Notes under the pieces: model-generated
Seen by the model: the letters and a program-made list of their open reading frames with translations, nothing else
Database searches by the model: none
Told to the model about the DNA's origin: nothing
NCBI RefSeq assembly: GCF_000238595.1
Contig: NZ_AGTS01000052.1
Span: 1-58,443 of the forward strand
Length of the DNA stretch: 58,443 nt
DNA from: Acidovorax sp. NO-1
GTDB lineage: Bacteria; Pseudomonadota; Gammaproteobacteria; Burkholderiales; Burkholderiaceae_C
Direction: 5' to 3'
Position numbers and translations under genes: made by a program
Shown: positions 18,628 through 27,729 of the stretch, piece after piece
Layout of the letters: every line of letters begins with the position of its first letter
Numbering within the stretch: position 1 is the stretch's first letter

Positions 18628-19382
18628 AAGCCACGGAAACATCCTCGCTACGGCCCGCTGCCGCGCGCACCCGCATCAAGATCTGTGGACTGACACGCGA
18701 ACAGGACGTGGACGCCGCTGTAGCTGCGGGCGCCGACGCCGTGGGGTTCGTTCTCTACGCCAGCAGTCCGCGCGCGGTCACACCGGAGCGCGCAGCCCAG
18801 CTTGCCCGGCGCCTGCCACCCTTTGTCACGCCGGTGTTGCTGTTCGTGAACGAAATCGCTACGAATGTGATAGCTGCCAGCGCTTTGATTGCGGGCGCTA
18901 CCATCCAATTCCACGGTGATGAGTCGCCGCAGGACTGCCTGGCAGCCACCGGCCAGGGCGCCCGCCCCTACCTGCGTGCGGCCCGAATTCCCCTGGGCGA
19001 CGGAGCGGCGCAGTTTGACCTCGTAAAATACGCCCACGATTACTCTCACGCCCAAGCCATCCTGCTCGACGCCCATGTCGAAGGTTTTGGCGGCGGCGGC
19101 AAGGCATTCAATTGGTCACTCCTTCCACCAAGCGTCAGCTCTCACCTCGTTTTGTCTGGTGGACTCACGCCTGCAAACGTGACCGATGGCATTTTGCAAG
19201 TCCGCCCGCGGGGTCTCTCGCTGGCGGTTGATGTCAGTTCCGGCGTCGAAGCCGACGGCCCCGATGACAAACCCGTCAAGGGCATCAAGGACGCCGACAA
19301 GATCCAACGCTTCGTAGCCGCCGTGCGCGCGGCCGATGCACAACTTGCAAAGAACCCCCATGAATTCCTATCAGCAACCTGA
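18624..19382 (+). CDS. trpF: Phosphoribosylanthranilate isomerase
   Basis: TrpF converts N-(5-phosphoribosyl)anthranilate to the carboxyphenylamino form in tryptophan synthesis. The 252-residue TIM-barrel protein has [19 protein letters not shown] with the catalytic cysteine, [28 protein letters not shown], the aspartate in [29 protein letters not shown] and [19 protein letters not shown] 18624 overlaps the truA stop. Residues 81-97 ([16 protein letters not shown]) replace the usual variable helix-strand and are encoded by a copy of the dispersed repeat, with no change in length compared with typical TrpF. Confidence 0.97.
   Translation: MKATETSSLRPAAARTRIKICGLTREQDVDAAVAAGADAVGFVLYASSPRAVTPERAAQLARRLPPFVTPVLLFVNEIATNVIAASALIAGATIQFHGDESPQDCLAATGQGARPYLRAARIPLGDGAAQFDLVKYAHDYSHAQAILLDAHVEGFGGGGKAFNWSLLPPSVSSHLVLSGGLTPANVTDGILQVRPRGLSLAVDVSSGVEADGPDDKPVKGIKDADKIQRFVAAVRAADAQLAKNPHEFLSAT
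18866..18912. repeat. Copy of the dispersed palindromic repeat inside trpF
   Basis: TGATAGCTGCCAGCGCTTT is 18 of 19 identical to the copy at 22511-22563. The second arm GGGCGCTACC and the distal CAATT also align at the same spacing. AGCGC (18879-18883) pairs with GCGCT (18895-18899). It is read in the same frame (IA-A/V-SA) as the copy that encodes a signal peptide at 56971-57024. Confidence 0.55.
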
Positions 19383-20643
19383 TCCCTCGGGCCACTTCGG
19401 CCCCTACGGCGGCAGCTTCGTCAGCGAAACCCTGACCCACGCCATCCAGGAACTGCGCGAGGCCTACGCGCGCTACCAGAACGACCCGGAGTTTTTGGCC
19501 GAGTTTCACTATGAGCTCAAGCACTTTGTGGGCCGCCCTTCGCCCATCTACCACGCAGCCCGCACCAGCTTTGAGATGGGTGGCGCGCAGATCTACCTCA
19601 AGCGCGAGGATCTGAACCACACCGGCGCCCACAAGATCAACAACGTGATCGGCCAGGCCATGCTCGCCAAGCGCATGGGCAAGCCCCGCGTGATTGCCGA
19701 AACAGGCGCTGGGCAGCACGGCGTGGCCACAGCCACCATCTGCGCCCGGTATGGGCTTGAATGTGTGGTGTACATGGGTGCAGAGGACGTCAAGCGCCAG
19801 AGCCCCAACGTGTACCGCATGAAGCTGCTGGGCGCCACCGTGGTGCCTGTGGAATCCGGCAGCAAGACCCTGAAAGACGCCCTGAACGACGCCATGCGCG
19901 ACTGGGTGGCAAATGTGGACAACACCTTCTACATCATCGGCACCGTGGCAGGCCCGCACCCCTACCCCATGATGGTGCGCGACTTCCAGAGCGTGATCGG
20001 CAAGGAGTGCATCGAGCAGATGCCCTCCATGCTGGCAGAGCAGAAGGTGCTGGGCCAGCAACCCGACGCCGTGATCGCCTGTGTCGGCGGCGGCAGTAAT
20101 GCCATGGGCATCTTCCACCCCTACATTCCGTTCGAGAAAACGCGCCTCATCGGCGTGGAGGCTGCGGGTGAAGGGCTGGAGTCCGGCCGGCACTCCGCTT
20201 CGCTGCAAAAGGGCAGCGCGGGCGTGCTGCACGGCAACCGCACCTTCATCCTGCAGGATGACAACGGCCAGATCACCGAAACCCACAGCATCAGCGCGGG
20301 CCTGGACTACCCCGGCGTGGGCCCGGAGCACGCCTGGTTGCAGGAAATCGGCCGCGCCGAATACGTCGGCATCACCGACAAGGAGGCTCTGGAAGCCTTC
20401 CACTATCTGTGCCGCACCGAAGGCATCATCCCCGCGCTCGAATCCAGCCATGCCGTGGCCTACGCCATGAAACTGGCCAAAACCATGCGCCCTGACCAAT
20501 CGATCCTGGTCAACCTCTCGGGCCGTGGCGACAAGGACATTGGCACCGTGGCCGACCTGAGCGGCGCCGATTTTTACTGCCGCCCCAGCTGCCAGGGGCA
20601 GGCCGTCAAGGGCGGCGAGCAACCCATCAAGGTGGTGAAATAA
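19360..20643 (+). CDS. trpB: Tryptophan synthase beta subunit
   Basis: TrpB condenses indole with serine to give tryptophan using pyridoxal phosphate. The 427-residue protein starts [20 protein letters not shown]. It shows the PLP lysine in [18 protein letters not shown] near residue 90, [19 protein letters not shown], the PLP-phosphate loop [15 protein letters not shown], and [12 protein letters not shown] near the end. ATG 19360 gives the normal N-terminus and overlaps trpF by 23 bp, which suggests translational coupling. It abuts trpA directly. Confidence 0.99.
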   Translation: MNSYQQPDPSGHFGPYGGSFVSETLTHAIQELREAYARYQNDPEFLAEFHYELKHFVGRPSPIYHAARTSFEMGGAQIYLKREDLNHTGAHKINNVIGQAMLAKRMGKPRVIAETGAGQHGVATATICARYGLECVVYMGAEDVKRQSPNVYRMKLLGATVVPVESGSKTLKDALNDAMRDWVANVDNTFYIIGTVAGPHPYPMMVRDFQSVIGKECIEQMPSMLAEQKVLGQQPDAVIACVGGGSNAMGIFHPYIPFEKTRLIGVEAAGEGLESGRHSASLQKGSAGVLHGNRTFILQDDNGQITETHSISAGLDYPGVGPEHAWLQEIGRAEYVGITDKEALEAFHYLCRTEGIIPALESSHAVAYAMKLAKTMRPDQSILVNLSGRGDKDIGTVADLSGADFYCRPSCQGQAVKGGEQPIKVVK

Positions 20644-21453
20644 ATGAGCCGCATCGCATCCACCTTCTCGGCCCTGCAAGCGCAGGGTCGCAAGGCCCTG
20701 ATTCCTTATGTGACCGCCGGCTTCCCATTCGCCGACATCACCCCTGCACTTATGCACGGCATGGTGGAGGCCGGTGCCGACGTGATTGAGCTGGGCGTGC
20801 CCTTTTCCGACCCCATGGCCGATGGCCCGGTGATTCAAAAGGCGGGCGAAAAAGCCCTCAGCCTGGGCATTGGCATGGTGCAGGTGCTCGACCATGTGCG
20901 CGAGTTCCGCAAGCGCAACAACACCACACCCGTGGTGCTGATGGGCTACGCCAACCCCGTGGAACGCTACGACCAGAAGCACGGTGAAGGTGCGTTTGTG
21001 CGCGACTCCGCGGCAGCGGGCGTGGACGGCGTCCTCATCGTGGACTACCCGCCCGAAGAGTGCGAAGCCTTTGCCGCCAGCCTGCGCGCGCACGGCATGG
21101 ACCTGATCTTCCTGCTGGCCCCCACCAGCACGGATGAACGCATGGCCGAGGTGGCGCGCGTGGCCAGCGGCTACGTGTACTACGTATCGCTCAAGGGCGT
21201 AACGGGCTCTGGCGCGCTGGACACGGCAGCCGTGGAGCAGATGCTGCCCCGCATCCGCCAGCACGTGACGATCCCCGTGGGTGTGGGCTTTGGCATTCGC
21301 GACGCGGCCACCGCCCAGGCCATTGGCAAGGTGGCCGATGCCGTGGTCATCGGCAGCCGCATCATCCAGCTGATTGAAGACCAGGAGCACGCCAAGGTGG
21401 TGCCCCTGACCATCGACTTCCTGCGCGGCATCCGCAAGGCCCTGGACGCCTAG
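20644..21453 (+). CDS. trpA: Tryptophan synthase alpha subunit
   Basis: TrpA cleaves indole-3-glycerol phosphate to indole, which is channelled to TrpB. The 269-residue TIM-barrel protein has [18 protein letters not shown], the catalytic glutamate in [21 protein letters not shown], the catalytic aspartate in [12 protein letters not shown], and the phosphate-binding region [12 protein letters not shown]. The start codon follows the trpB stop with no gap. accD lies 114 bp downstream. Confidence 0.99.
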   Translation: MSRIASTFSALQAQGRKALIPYVTAGFPFADITPALMHGMVEAGADVIELGVPFSDPMADGPVIQKAGEKALSLGIGMVQVLDHVREFRKRNNTTPVVLMGYANPVERYDQKHGEGAFVRDSAAAGVDGVLIVDYPPEECEAFAASLRAHGMDLIFLLAPTSTDERMAEVARVASGYVYYVSLKGVTGSGALDTAAVEQMLPRIRQHVTIPVGVGFGIRDAATAQAIGKVADAVVIGSRIIQLIEDQEHAKVVPLTIDFLRGIRKALDA

Positions 21454-21567
21454 TCGCATAATGCAGCCCGGCGCGCCAGCCCACCCACTGGGGCGTGGCG
21501 CGCCACAAATTCAATCCGGCTTGCCCCCAGCGCCCCGGCAGGCCGAGCCACTGAAGAGGAGAACACC

Positions 21568-22440
21568 ATGTCCTGGCTCGAAAAACTTCTACCCTCCAAG
21601 ATCCAGCAAACCGACCCCACCGAGCGCCGCCAGGTGCCGGAAGGGCTGTGGATCAAGTGCCCGAGCTGCGAAACCGTGCTGTACAAGGCCGACCTGGAGC
21701 ACAACCAGAACGTGTGCCCCACCTGCAGCCACCACCACCGCATTGGCGCCCGCGCGCGGCTGGACGCCTTTCTGGATGCCGAGGGCCGCTACGAGATCGG
21801 CCAGGAAGTGCTGCCGGTGGATGCCCTCAAGTTCAAGGACAGCCGCAAATACCCCGAGCGCCTGAAAGAAGCCCTGGAGAACACCGGCGAGACCGATGCC
21901 CTCATCGTCATGGGCGGCGCGGTCAAGAGCATCAACGTGGTGGCAGCGTGCTTCGAGTTTGACTTCATGGGCGGCTCCATGGGCTCCGTGGTGGGCGAGC
22001 GTTTTGTGCGCGGCGTGGAGACCGCCATCGAGCAGAAGGTGCCCTTCATCTGCTTTACCGCCACCGGCGGCGCACGCATGCAGGAAGGTTTGCTGTCACT
22101 GATGCAAATGGCCAAGACCAACGCAGCGCTGACCCGCCTGGCCAAGAAGGGCTTGCCCTACATCAGCGTGCTGACCGACCCCACCATGGGCGGCGTGAGC
22201 GCAGGTTTTGCATTTGTAGGCGACATCGTGATCGCCGAGCCCAAGGCACTGATCGGCTTTGCCGGCCCGCGCGTGATCGAATCCACGGTGCGCGTGACCC
22301 TGCCCGAAGGCTTCCAGCGTGCCGAGTTCCTGCAGACCAAGGGTGCGGTCGACTTCATCTGCGACCGCCGCGAACTGCGCAACACCGTGGCCAGCAGCCT
22401 GGCCATGCTGCAGCGTTTGCCTGCTGACGCAGTGATGTAA
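21568..22440 (+). CDS. accD: Acetyl-CoA carboxylase carboxyltransferase subunit beta
   Basis: AccD is the zinc-bearing half of the carboxyltransferase that makes malonyl-CoA for fatty-acid synthesis. The 290-residue protein has the N-terminal C4 zinc ribbon (CPSC near residue 28, CPTC near residue 50), then the crotonase-fold core with [41 protein letters not shown] and [24 protein letters not shown] lies 8 bp upstream of the ATG. It ends the trpFBA-accD run, an order often seen in Betaproteobacteria. Confidence 0.99.
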   Translation: MSWLEKLLPSKIQQTDPTERRQVPEGLWIKCPSCETVLYKADLEHNQNVCPTCSHHHRIGARARLDAFLDAEGRYEIGQEVLPVDALKFKDSRKYPERLKEALENTGETDALIVMGGAVKSINVVAACFEFDFMGGSMGSVVGERFVRGVETAIEQKVPFICFTATGGARMQEGLLSLMQMAKTNAALTRLAKKGLPYISVLTDPTMGGVSAGFAFVGDIVIAEPKALIGFAGPRVIESTVRVTLPEGFQRAEFLQTKGAVDFICDRRELRNTVASSLAMLQRLPADAVM

Positions 22441-22510
22441 CACCACCGGGTGGGTGCGTGCGCAAAGCCTCGTGCAGAGGTGATGCGCCCGCCAAAGCTG
22501 CGAAATCACT

Positions 22511-22563
22511 ATCATTTTGATAGCTGCTAGCGCTTTATGGATAAGCGCCAGGGGTCAATTTCA
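22511..22563. repeat. Full copy of the dispersed palindromic repeat after accD
   Basis: TTTTGATAGCTGCTAGCGC, TTTATGGATAAGCGCC and a GTCAATTTCA tail. GCGCTT (22530-22535) pairs with AAGCGC (22543-22548) around a 7-nt loop. It lies about 70 bp after the accD stop codon, in the spacer between the convergent accD and yggT genes. Confidence 0.75.
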
Positions 22564-22675
22564 CTGATATTTTGGTATCAGATATCTATTGCCGCGCATC
22601 ATGCGCAGCCGCCGAAACCGGCGCGGCCCCAACCAGGGACGGCAAGCAAGGGCCGCCCCGCAGCAAGGCCGTCGT

Positions 22676-22712
22676 CCCCCTGGGGGGAAGGCGCCAAAGG
22701 CGACTCAGGGGG
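22676..22712. repeat. GC-rich hairpin at the 3' end of yggT
   Basis: CCCCCTG (22676-22682) pairs with CAGGGGG (22706-22712), and an internal GGCGCC is self-complementary. The element ends two bases from the yggT stop codon. There is no T-tract, so it may be a structural 3' end or a second repeat type rather than a classical terminator. The rest of the 22441-22713 gap holds nothing I recognise. Confidence 0.5.
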
Positions 22713-22713
22713 G

Positions 22714-23262
22714 CTACTTCATTACGCTGGCCTGCAAATGGCCCAGCACGATCATCACCACCTGCAACAACACCAGTACGGCCAGCGGCGACAGGTCGAT
22801 ACCGCCCACCAGCGGGATGATGCGGCGAAATGGCCGCAGGACGGGTTCGCACAGCCGGGCAATCACATCGGCCAGGGGTGACCGCGCCTGCACCCACGAC
22901 ATCACGGCGTAGACGATCAACAGGCCAATCAGCCCCGACACCGCCACCCGCGCAAGACCAAACAATGCCAGCCACGGCAGCCAGGCCCATGCCGAGGCAG
23001 CGCCCAGCAGCAAGGTCAGCAAAAAATACTGCGCCAGCTGCAGCAACACGGCTGCTACGAGGCTCGATACATCCCAGCGCCCCACGGGCGGGATCACACG
23101 GCGCAGCGGCATGATGAGCCAGTCCGTCAGCGCAAACACCAGACCGCCGACGGGGTTGGAAAACGGAATCCGCTGCCACTGCATGTACAGCCTGAGCAGG
23201 CATACCCCGGCGAGCAGGCCACCAACAACATCGAGCAGGAAAGAGGCGATCTGGTAGAGCAT
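22714..23262 (-). CDS. YggT family integral membrane protein
   Basis: The 182-residue product contains two YggT repeats, each with a hydrophobic helix followed by the typical signature. The first is LLRLYMQWQRIPFSNPVGGLV with PLRRVIPPVG near residue 60, and the second is IVYAVMSWVQARSPLADVI with PVLRPFRRIIPLVGGIDLSPL near residue 150. About five transmembrane segments are visible. The molecular role of YggT is not firmly established. ATG 23262 gives the normal N-terminus MLYQIASFLLDVVGG. It is divergent from the Lon-domain gene across 79 bp. Confidence 0.9.
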   Translation of the reverse strand: MLYQIASFLLDVVGGLLAGVCLLRLYMQWQRIPFSNPVGGLVFALTDWLIMPLRRVIPPVGRWDVSSLVAAVLLQLAQYFLLTLLLGAASAWAWLPWLALFGLARVAVSGLIGLLIVYAVMSWVQARSPLADVIARLCEPVLRPFRRIIPLVGGIDLSPLAVLVLLQVVMIVLGHLQASVMK

Positions 23263-23341
23263 GGACGAGACAAAAATAAGGGGCCCCTGCGAAAGCAGGC
23301 TGTGCCATGGGATGATAGCGGGCCAAGGCGTCGCCCTCCCC

Positions 23342-23983
23342 ATGACACAACCCCTCACCCTGTCATCCCTGCCCCTTTTTCCCCTCGGCTCCGTGCTGTT
23401 CCCCGGCGGCCTGCTGGCGCTGCGCGTGTTCGAGGTGCGCTACCTGGACATGGTGCGCAAATGCCACCAGGCGGGCGCGCCATTTGGTGTGGTGGCCCTT
23501 ACGCAAGGCCGCGAAGTGCGCCATGCAGGCGCGCCCGAAGAACAGTTCAACGATGTGGGTACCCTGGCCGTCATCGAGCAGATCGATACACCCCAGCCCG
23601 GCCTGATCACATTGCTGTGCCGTGGCAGCCAGCGCTTTCGCATCACCCAGCGCAGCCACCTTCCCCATGGCCTGTGGATTGCCGATGTAGGGCACCTTGA
23701 CCAGGACCTGACCGTGCCGGTGCCAGAGGACCTGAAAATGGCATCGACAGCGCTCGCCCAGGTGCTGCACACCCTGAAGCAGCGTGACCCGGACGCAACG
23801 ACTGCGATGGTGCCCACCGCAGTCCAGCTCAACGACTGCGGGTGGGTAGCCAACCGCTGGTGCGAGCTTTTGCCGGTGCCCCTGGAACTCAAGCAGCGAC
23901 TGATGGAGCTGGACAACCCGCTGGTGCGGCTGGAACTGGTGGCCGACGTGCTGGAGCGGACCGGAATTGCCCCCACACAATGA
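23342..23983 (+). CDS. LON peptidase substrate-binding (N-terminal) domain protein
   Basis: This 213-residue protein consists of the LON substrate-binding domain only: LPLFPLGSVLFPGGLLALRVFEVRYLDMV near the N-terminus, then GTLAVIEQIDTPQPGLI and LLCRGSQRFRI. No AAA+ or serine protease domain is present, so it is not Lon itself. Its C-terminal helical part ends in DNPLVRLELVADVLE. The function of such stand-alone proteins is not known from the sequence. ATG 23342 is chosen over 23261 because the family motif begins right after it. Confidence 0.88.
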   Translation: MTQPLTLSSLPLFPLGSVLFPGGLLALRVFEVRYLDMVRKCHQAGAPFGVVALTQGREVRHAGAPEEQFNDVGTLAVIEQIDTPQPGLITLLCRGSQRFRITQRSHLPHGLWIADVGHLDQDLTVPVPEDLKMASTALAQVLHTLKQRDPDATTAMVPTAVQLNDCGWVANRWCELLPVPLELKQRLMELDNPLVRLELVADVLERTGIAPTQ

Positions 23984-24023
23984 GCCGTCGGACCGCTACT
24001 GCCCCCTCTTCTTCTCATAGCCC

Positions 24024-25937
24024 ATGCTGAACCGCATCCTGGGCTGGTCACGCGCAGCCAAGCGCATGGTGGTGGTGGCCATGGACATCTGTCTGGGCAT
24101 CATCGCCATGTGGCTCGCCTTCACGCTGAGGCTGGAGACGCCCCACTGGCCCTCAGGCATGCAGTGGCTGGCCTATGCGCTGGCCCCGGCACTGGCCTTC
24201 CCGATTTTTGCCAAGCTGGGGCTGTACCGCGCCATCTTCCGCTACACGGGGATCACGGCGCTCATCACCACCGGCAAGGCCGTGGCCATCTACGGCGCCC
24301 TGCTGCTGGGCTGCCTGCTGGCGGCCCAATGGGAGGGCGTGCCCCGCAGCGTCGGCATTTTGCAGCCCCTGCTGTTCATGCTGCTGGTCGGTGCCAGCCG
24401 GGCGCTGGGGTGGCTGGCGCTGGCGGGGCGCAGCAGCCATGCGCCGTACCGCCTGCTGATCTACGGCGCTGGCAGTGCGGGCGCCCAGACGGCGGCGGGG
24501 CTGGGCAGCATGCGCCAGTACCTGCTTAAGGGGTTTGTGGACGACGATGCCAGCAAGATCGGGCGCAGCATCAACGGCGTGCGTGTGCACGCCTCCAACA
24601 CGCTGCCCGAGGTGGTACGCCGCCTTGGCATCACCGACGTGCTGCTGGCGCTGCCCAGCACCACGCGCGAGCGACGGCGGCAAATCATCGAAAGCCTGCG
24701 CGAGCTGCCCGTGCGGATCCGCACGCTGCCGGGCCTGTCGGACCTGGCCAGCGGCCGGGTGACCGTCACGGACTTCCAGGACCTTGAAATCGAAGACCTG
24801 CTGGGCCGGGAGCCGGTGGCGCCGGACCCGGGGCTCCTGGGGCGCAATCTGGCGGGCACCGTGGTTCTGGTGACCGGCGCGGGCGGCAGCATTGGCAGCG
24901 AGTTGTGCCGGCAGATCGTGCGCGAGGGGCCGCGCCAGTTGCTGCTGGTGGACCACAGCGAATACGCGCTGTACTCCATCCACCACGAGATGGAGGCGCT
25001 GGTGCACCAGGGCGAGCATGCGTGTGCCCTGGTCCCCCTCCTCGCCAGCGTCACCCACAAGGCGCGCATGGCAGACATCTGCCAGCAATACCGGCCCACC
25101 TCCATCTACCACGCGGCCGCCTACAAGCACGTGCCCATGGTGGAGGCCAACGCGGGCGAAGGTATTTTGAACAACGTGTTTGGCACCTTGAACATGGTGC
25201 AGGTGGCGCTGGAGTGCGGTGCCAACCATTTCGTGCTGATTTCCACCGACAAGGCCGTGCGCCCGACCAACATCATGGGCGCCACCAAACGTGTGGCAGA
25301 GATGGTGCTGCAAGCAATTGCAGCGTCGCCCCGAGCGCCTTTCCCGCAGCTTGCCGACAGCTCACCCGCCTGGACTTGCCCCACCCGCCTGTCGATGGTG
25401 CGCTTTGGCAATGTACTGGGCTCTAGTGGCAGCGTGATACCGCTGTTTCGCAAGCAGATCGCGGCCGGTGGCCCCCTTACCGTGACGCACCCGAACGTCA
25501 CGCGCTACTTCATGACCATTGCCGAAGCCGCCCAGCTGGTACTGCAGGCAGGGGCGATGGCCGAGGGCGGCGACGTGTTCCTGCTGGACATGGGCGAGCC
25601 GCTGCAGATCCTGGAGCTGGCTGAGCGCATGGTGGCCCTGTCGGGATTGACGGTGCGCGACGATCTGCACCCCGAAGGAGATATCGAAATCGTTTTCACC
25701 GGGCTGCGCCCGGGTGAAAAACTTTTCGAGGAACTGCTGATTGGAGACAACCCCTTCCCCACCGACCACCCCCGCATCCTGCGGGCGCGTGAAGAATACC
25801 GCCCATGGGAGGAGCTGCAGACCTTGCTCCAGGCATTGCAGAAGGCAGCCCAAGCGGGCGACCCCATCGCCATGACCGCTCTGCTGCAACAGCTGGTGCC
25901 TGGCTACCACCCCGAAACGCAACCCGTACTGCCATGA
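24024..25937 (+). CDS. Membrane-bound UDP-sugar 4,6-dehydratase (WbpM/PglF/CapD family)
   Basis: Enzymes of this family remove water from UDP-GlcNAc to give a 4-keto-6-deoxy sugar, the first step towards bacillosamine-type or related amino sugars. The 637-residue protein has four N-terminal transmembrane helices (about residues 12-130), a CoA-binding-like domain (LLIYGAGSAGAQTAAG) and a C-terminal short-chain dehydrogenase domain. The nucleotide-binding loop is VTGAGGSIGSELCRQI near residue 285 and the catalytic region is FVLISTDKAVRPTNIMGATKR. It opens the glycan cluster; the aminotransferase and phosphoglycosyl transferase that would use its product lie at the other end. Full length, no damage. 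Confidence 0.93.
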   Translation: MLNRILGWSRAAKRMVVVAMDICLGIIAMWLAFTLRLETPHWPSGMQWLAYALAPALAFPIFAKLGLYRAIFRYTGITALITTGKAVAIYGALLLGCLLAAQWEGVPRSVGILQPLLFMLLVGASRALGWLALAGRSSHAPYRLLIYGAGSAGAQTAAGLGSMRQYLLKGFVDDDASKIGRSINGVRVHASNTLPEVVRRLGITDVLLALPSTTRERRRQIIESLRELPVRIRTLPGLSDLASGRVTVTDFQDLEIEDLLGREPVAPDPGLLGRNLAGTVVLVTGAGGSIGSELCRQIVREGPRQLLLVDHSEYALYSIHHEMEALVHQGEHACALVPLLASVTHKARMADICQQYRPTSIYHAAAYKHVPMVEANAGEGILNNVFGTLNMVQVALECGANHFVLISTDKAVRPTNIMGATKRVAEMVLQAIAASPRAPFPQLADSSPAWTCPTRLSMVRFGNVLGSSGSVIPLFRKQIAAGGPLTVTHPNVTRYFMTIAEAAQLVLQAGAMAEGGDVFLLDMGEPLQILELAERMVALSGLTVRDDLHPEGDIEIVFTGLRPGEKLFEELLIGDNPFPTDHPRILRAREEYRPWEELQTLLQALQKAAQAGDPIAMTALLQQLVPGYHPETQPVLP

Positions 25938-27166
25938 AGTCGGGACTTGTACGGGCAACGCTGACCCTGCTCACGGGCAGCGTTGCAGCCCACGCCATCC
26001 CGCTGGTGCTGGGCCCCGCACTCACACGCCTCTACAGCCCTGAGGACTTCGGACAGTTTGCACTGCTGTGGGCGCTGGCCACCAACCTGGCGGTGGTGGG
26101 CTGTGCGCGCTATGAATTCGCACTCCCCCTCGAAAGCACCGAGCCGCGCGCCGCCCAGCTCATGGCGCTGTGCGCTCGCATCTTGCTCGCTGTCACCACG
26201 GCATCTGCTGCAGCCGCAGCCGTGCTTCTCCTGTGGCGCGGCATGCCGATGGTGTGGGCGCTGCCATTGGCGGTGTTCGCAGGCGGCGCTGTGCAATGGC
26301 TCACCCTGTGGGCAACTCGGTCCCAGCGCTTTGGTCTGCTGTCGGCGGCCAGGCTGCTGCAACAAGGCGGTGGCGCCATCCTGCAATTGCTGTTCGGATT
26401 CATGAAGACCGGCCCGCTGGGTCTGGTGCTGGGCGCCACATTGGCCAGCCTGGGCGCGGCATGGATGCTGGCCAGGCCTGCCCCTGCGGGTGGCTGGGTG
26501 GGTCTGTGGCGCCAGCCGTTGGCCACCCTCCGGTCCATGGCCCAACAGCACCGGGACTTTCCGTTGCTCAACACACCCCACGCTTTCATGGGGGCGCTGC
26601 AGGACACCCTGACTCTGGTGCTGGTGGCGGCCTGGACCGGAGATGCCGCAGCGGGGTTCTGGGCGCTGGCGCTGCGCTACCTCAAGGCCCCTGCGACCCT
26701 CATCGGCGGGGCCTTGTCGCAAACCTTGTACCCCCGCCTTCTGAAGGCGCAGAGCCCCAACGAAGCGCGCACCCTGGTGCGCCAGGCCATGATGGGGCTG
26801 GCCGCCCTGGCCTGCCCGCTGGCGGCAGTGCTGCTTGCCTGGGGCCCGGACATCTTTTCCCTGGCCTTTGGCGACCAATGGGCGCAGACCGGGGAACTGG
26901 CCCGGGCCATTGCGCCGTACATCGCCGTGCATTTCATGGCATCGCCCCTCGCGGTGGTCACCATGGCCTGGGGCGCGCAGGCCTGGGCGCTGCGCCTGGC
27001 GTTGGTTGGACAATGCCTGTTTTTCGCGGGCCTGCTGCTGGGCCTCCATCTGGGCGGGCTGACCGGTGCCGGATGGGGGGTGTCAGCGAGCATGCTGGCC
27101 TACTTTGCCTACTATTTCTGGGCGTTGGCAAACTGGAAGGACATCCCCCATGAGAGCCGTGCTTAA
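25934..27166 (+). CDS. Polysaccharide / lipid-linked oligosaccharide flippase (Wzx-like)
   Basis: This 410-residue protein is almost entirely hydrophobic, with about 12 predicted transmembrane segments, and begins MKSGLVRATLTLLTGSVAAHAIPLVLGPALTRLYSPEDFGQFALL. The motif YSPEDFGQFAL is typical of Wzx/MATE-type polysaccharide transporters. The likely role is flipping an undecaprenyl-linked glycan across the inner membrane. ATG 25934 overlaps the dehydratase stop (ATGA), and the 3' end overlaps the next gene by 17 bp. The exact substrate is unknown. Confidence 0.85.
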   Translation: MKSGLVRATLTLLTGSVAAHAIPLVLGPALTRLYSPEDFGQFALLWALATNLAVVGCARYEFALPLESTEPRAAQLMALCARILLAVTTASAAAAAVLLLWRGMPMVWALPLAVFAGGAVQWLTLWATRSQRFGLLSAARLLQQGGGAILQLLFGFMKTGPLGLVLGATLASLGAAWMLARPAPAGGWVGLWRQPLATLRSMAQQHRDFPLLNTPHAFMGALQDTLTLVLVAAWTGDAAAGFWALALRYLKAPATLIGGALSQTLYPRLLKAQSPNEARTLVRQAMMGLAALACPLAAVLLAWGPDIFSLAFGDQWAQTGELARAIAPYIAVHFMASPLAVVTMAWGAQAWALRLALVGQCLFFAGLLLGLHLGGLTGAGWGVSASMLAYFAYYFWALANWKDIPHESRA

Positions 27167-27728
27167 CCGCTGGCGCCGCCGCCTCTGGCAGGCGCTGTTC
27201 TACCGCATGGTGTTCGGGGAAAGCGACCACCTGGGCCGCGGCCTGCCCCACACCCGCATTGCCCCCAGCACCTGCATCGAAGGCGCCGAGGGGCTGCGGC
27301 TTTCCGACCACGTGTTCATTGGGCAATTCAACTTCATCGACGCCACGGCAGGCCTGCAGATTGGGCAAGGGGTACAGATCACCAACTTCGTCAGCATCGT
27401 CACCCACAGCTCCCACCGCGCCATTCGCCTCCTGGGCAGCAGCTACGCAGTCCACGAGGGCCCCAAGCCTGGCTACATCAGCGCGCCCGTTGAGATCGGC
27501 GCCTACACCTTTGTTGGCCCCCACAGCCTGATCGAAGCGGGTACACGCATCGGCAAGGGGGTGGTGGTGTGCGCCTACGCGCAGGTGCGCGGCGAAGTGC
27601 CCGATTTCGCCATCATGGCAGGGGCCCCAGCGCGCCAGATTGGCGACGTGCGCGAGCAGGATGAGCGCCTGCTGTCGCAGCATCCGGAACTTCGCTCCCA
27701 ATACGAATCCTGGACACGGGCGAGCTGA
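27150..27728 (+). CDS. Left-handed beta-helix acyltransferase (hexapeptide repeat)
   Basis: The 192-residue product has hexapeptide-repeat character (IEGAEGLRLSDHVFIGQ, IGQGVQITNFVSIVTHSSH, VEIGAYTFVGPHSLIEAG, IGKGVVVCAYAQVRG) and the C-terminal VPDFAIMAGAPARQIG typical of sugar O- or N-acetyltransferases of the WbbJ/maltose acetyltransferase type. It probably acetylates a sugar of the glycan made by this cluster. It could instead play the part that PglD plays in bacillosamine synthesis, though the sequence looks more like an O-acetyltransferase. It overlaps the flippase gene by 17 bp. Confidence 0.85.
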   Translation: MRAVLNRWRRRLWQALFYRMVFGESDHLGRGLPHTRIAPSTCIEGAEGLRLSDHVFIGQFNFIDATAGLQIGQGVQITNFVSIVTHSSHRAIRLLGSSYAVHEGPKPGYISAPVEIGAYTFVGPHSLIEAGTRIGKGVVVCAYAQVRGEVPDFAIMAGAPARQIGDVREQDERLLSQHPELRSQYESWTRAS

Positions 27729-27729
27729 C

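Noticed and set aside
19285..21459. 724-codon minus-strand open frame opposite trpB and trpA
   Set aside because: Antisense of two well-supported genes. Composition is the expected mirror of GC-rich codons.
22676..22712. GC hairpin after yggT as a rho-independent terminator
   Set aside because: No T-tract follows on either strand. Listed as a structural repeat only.
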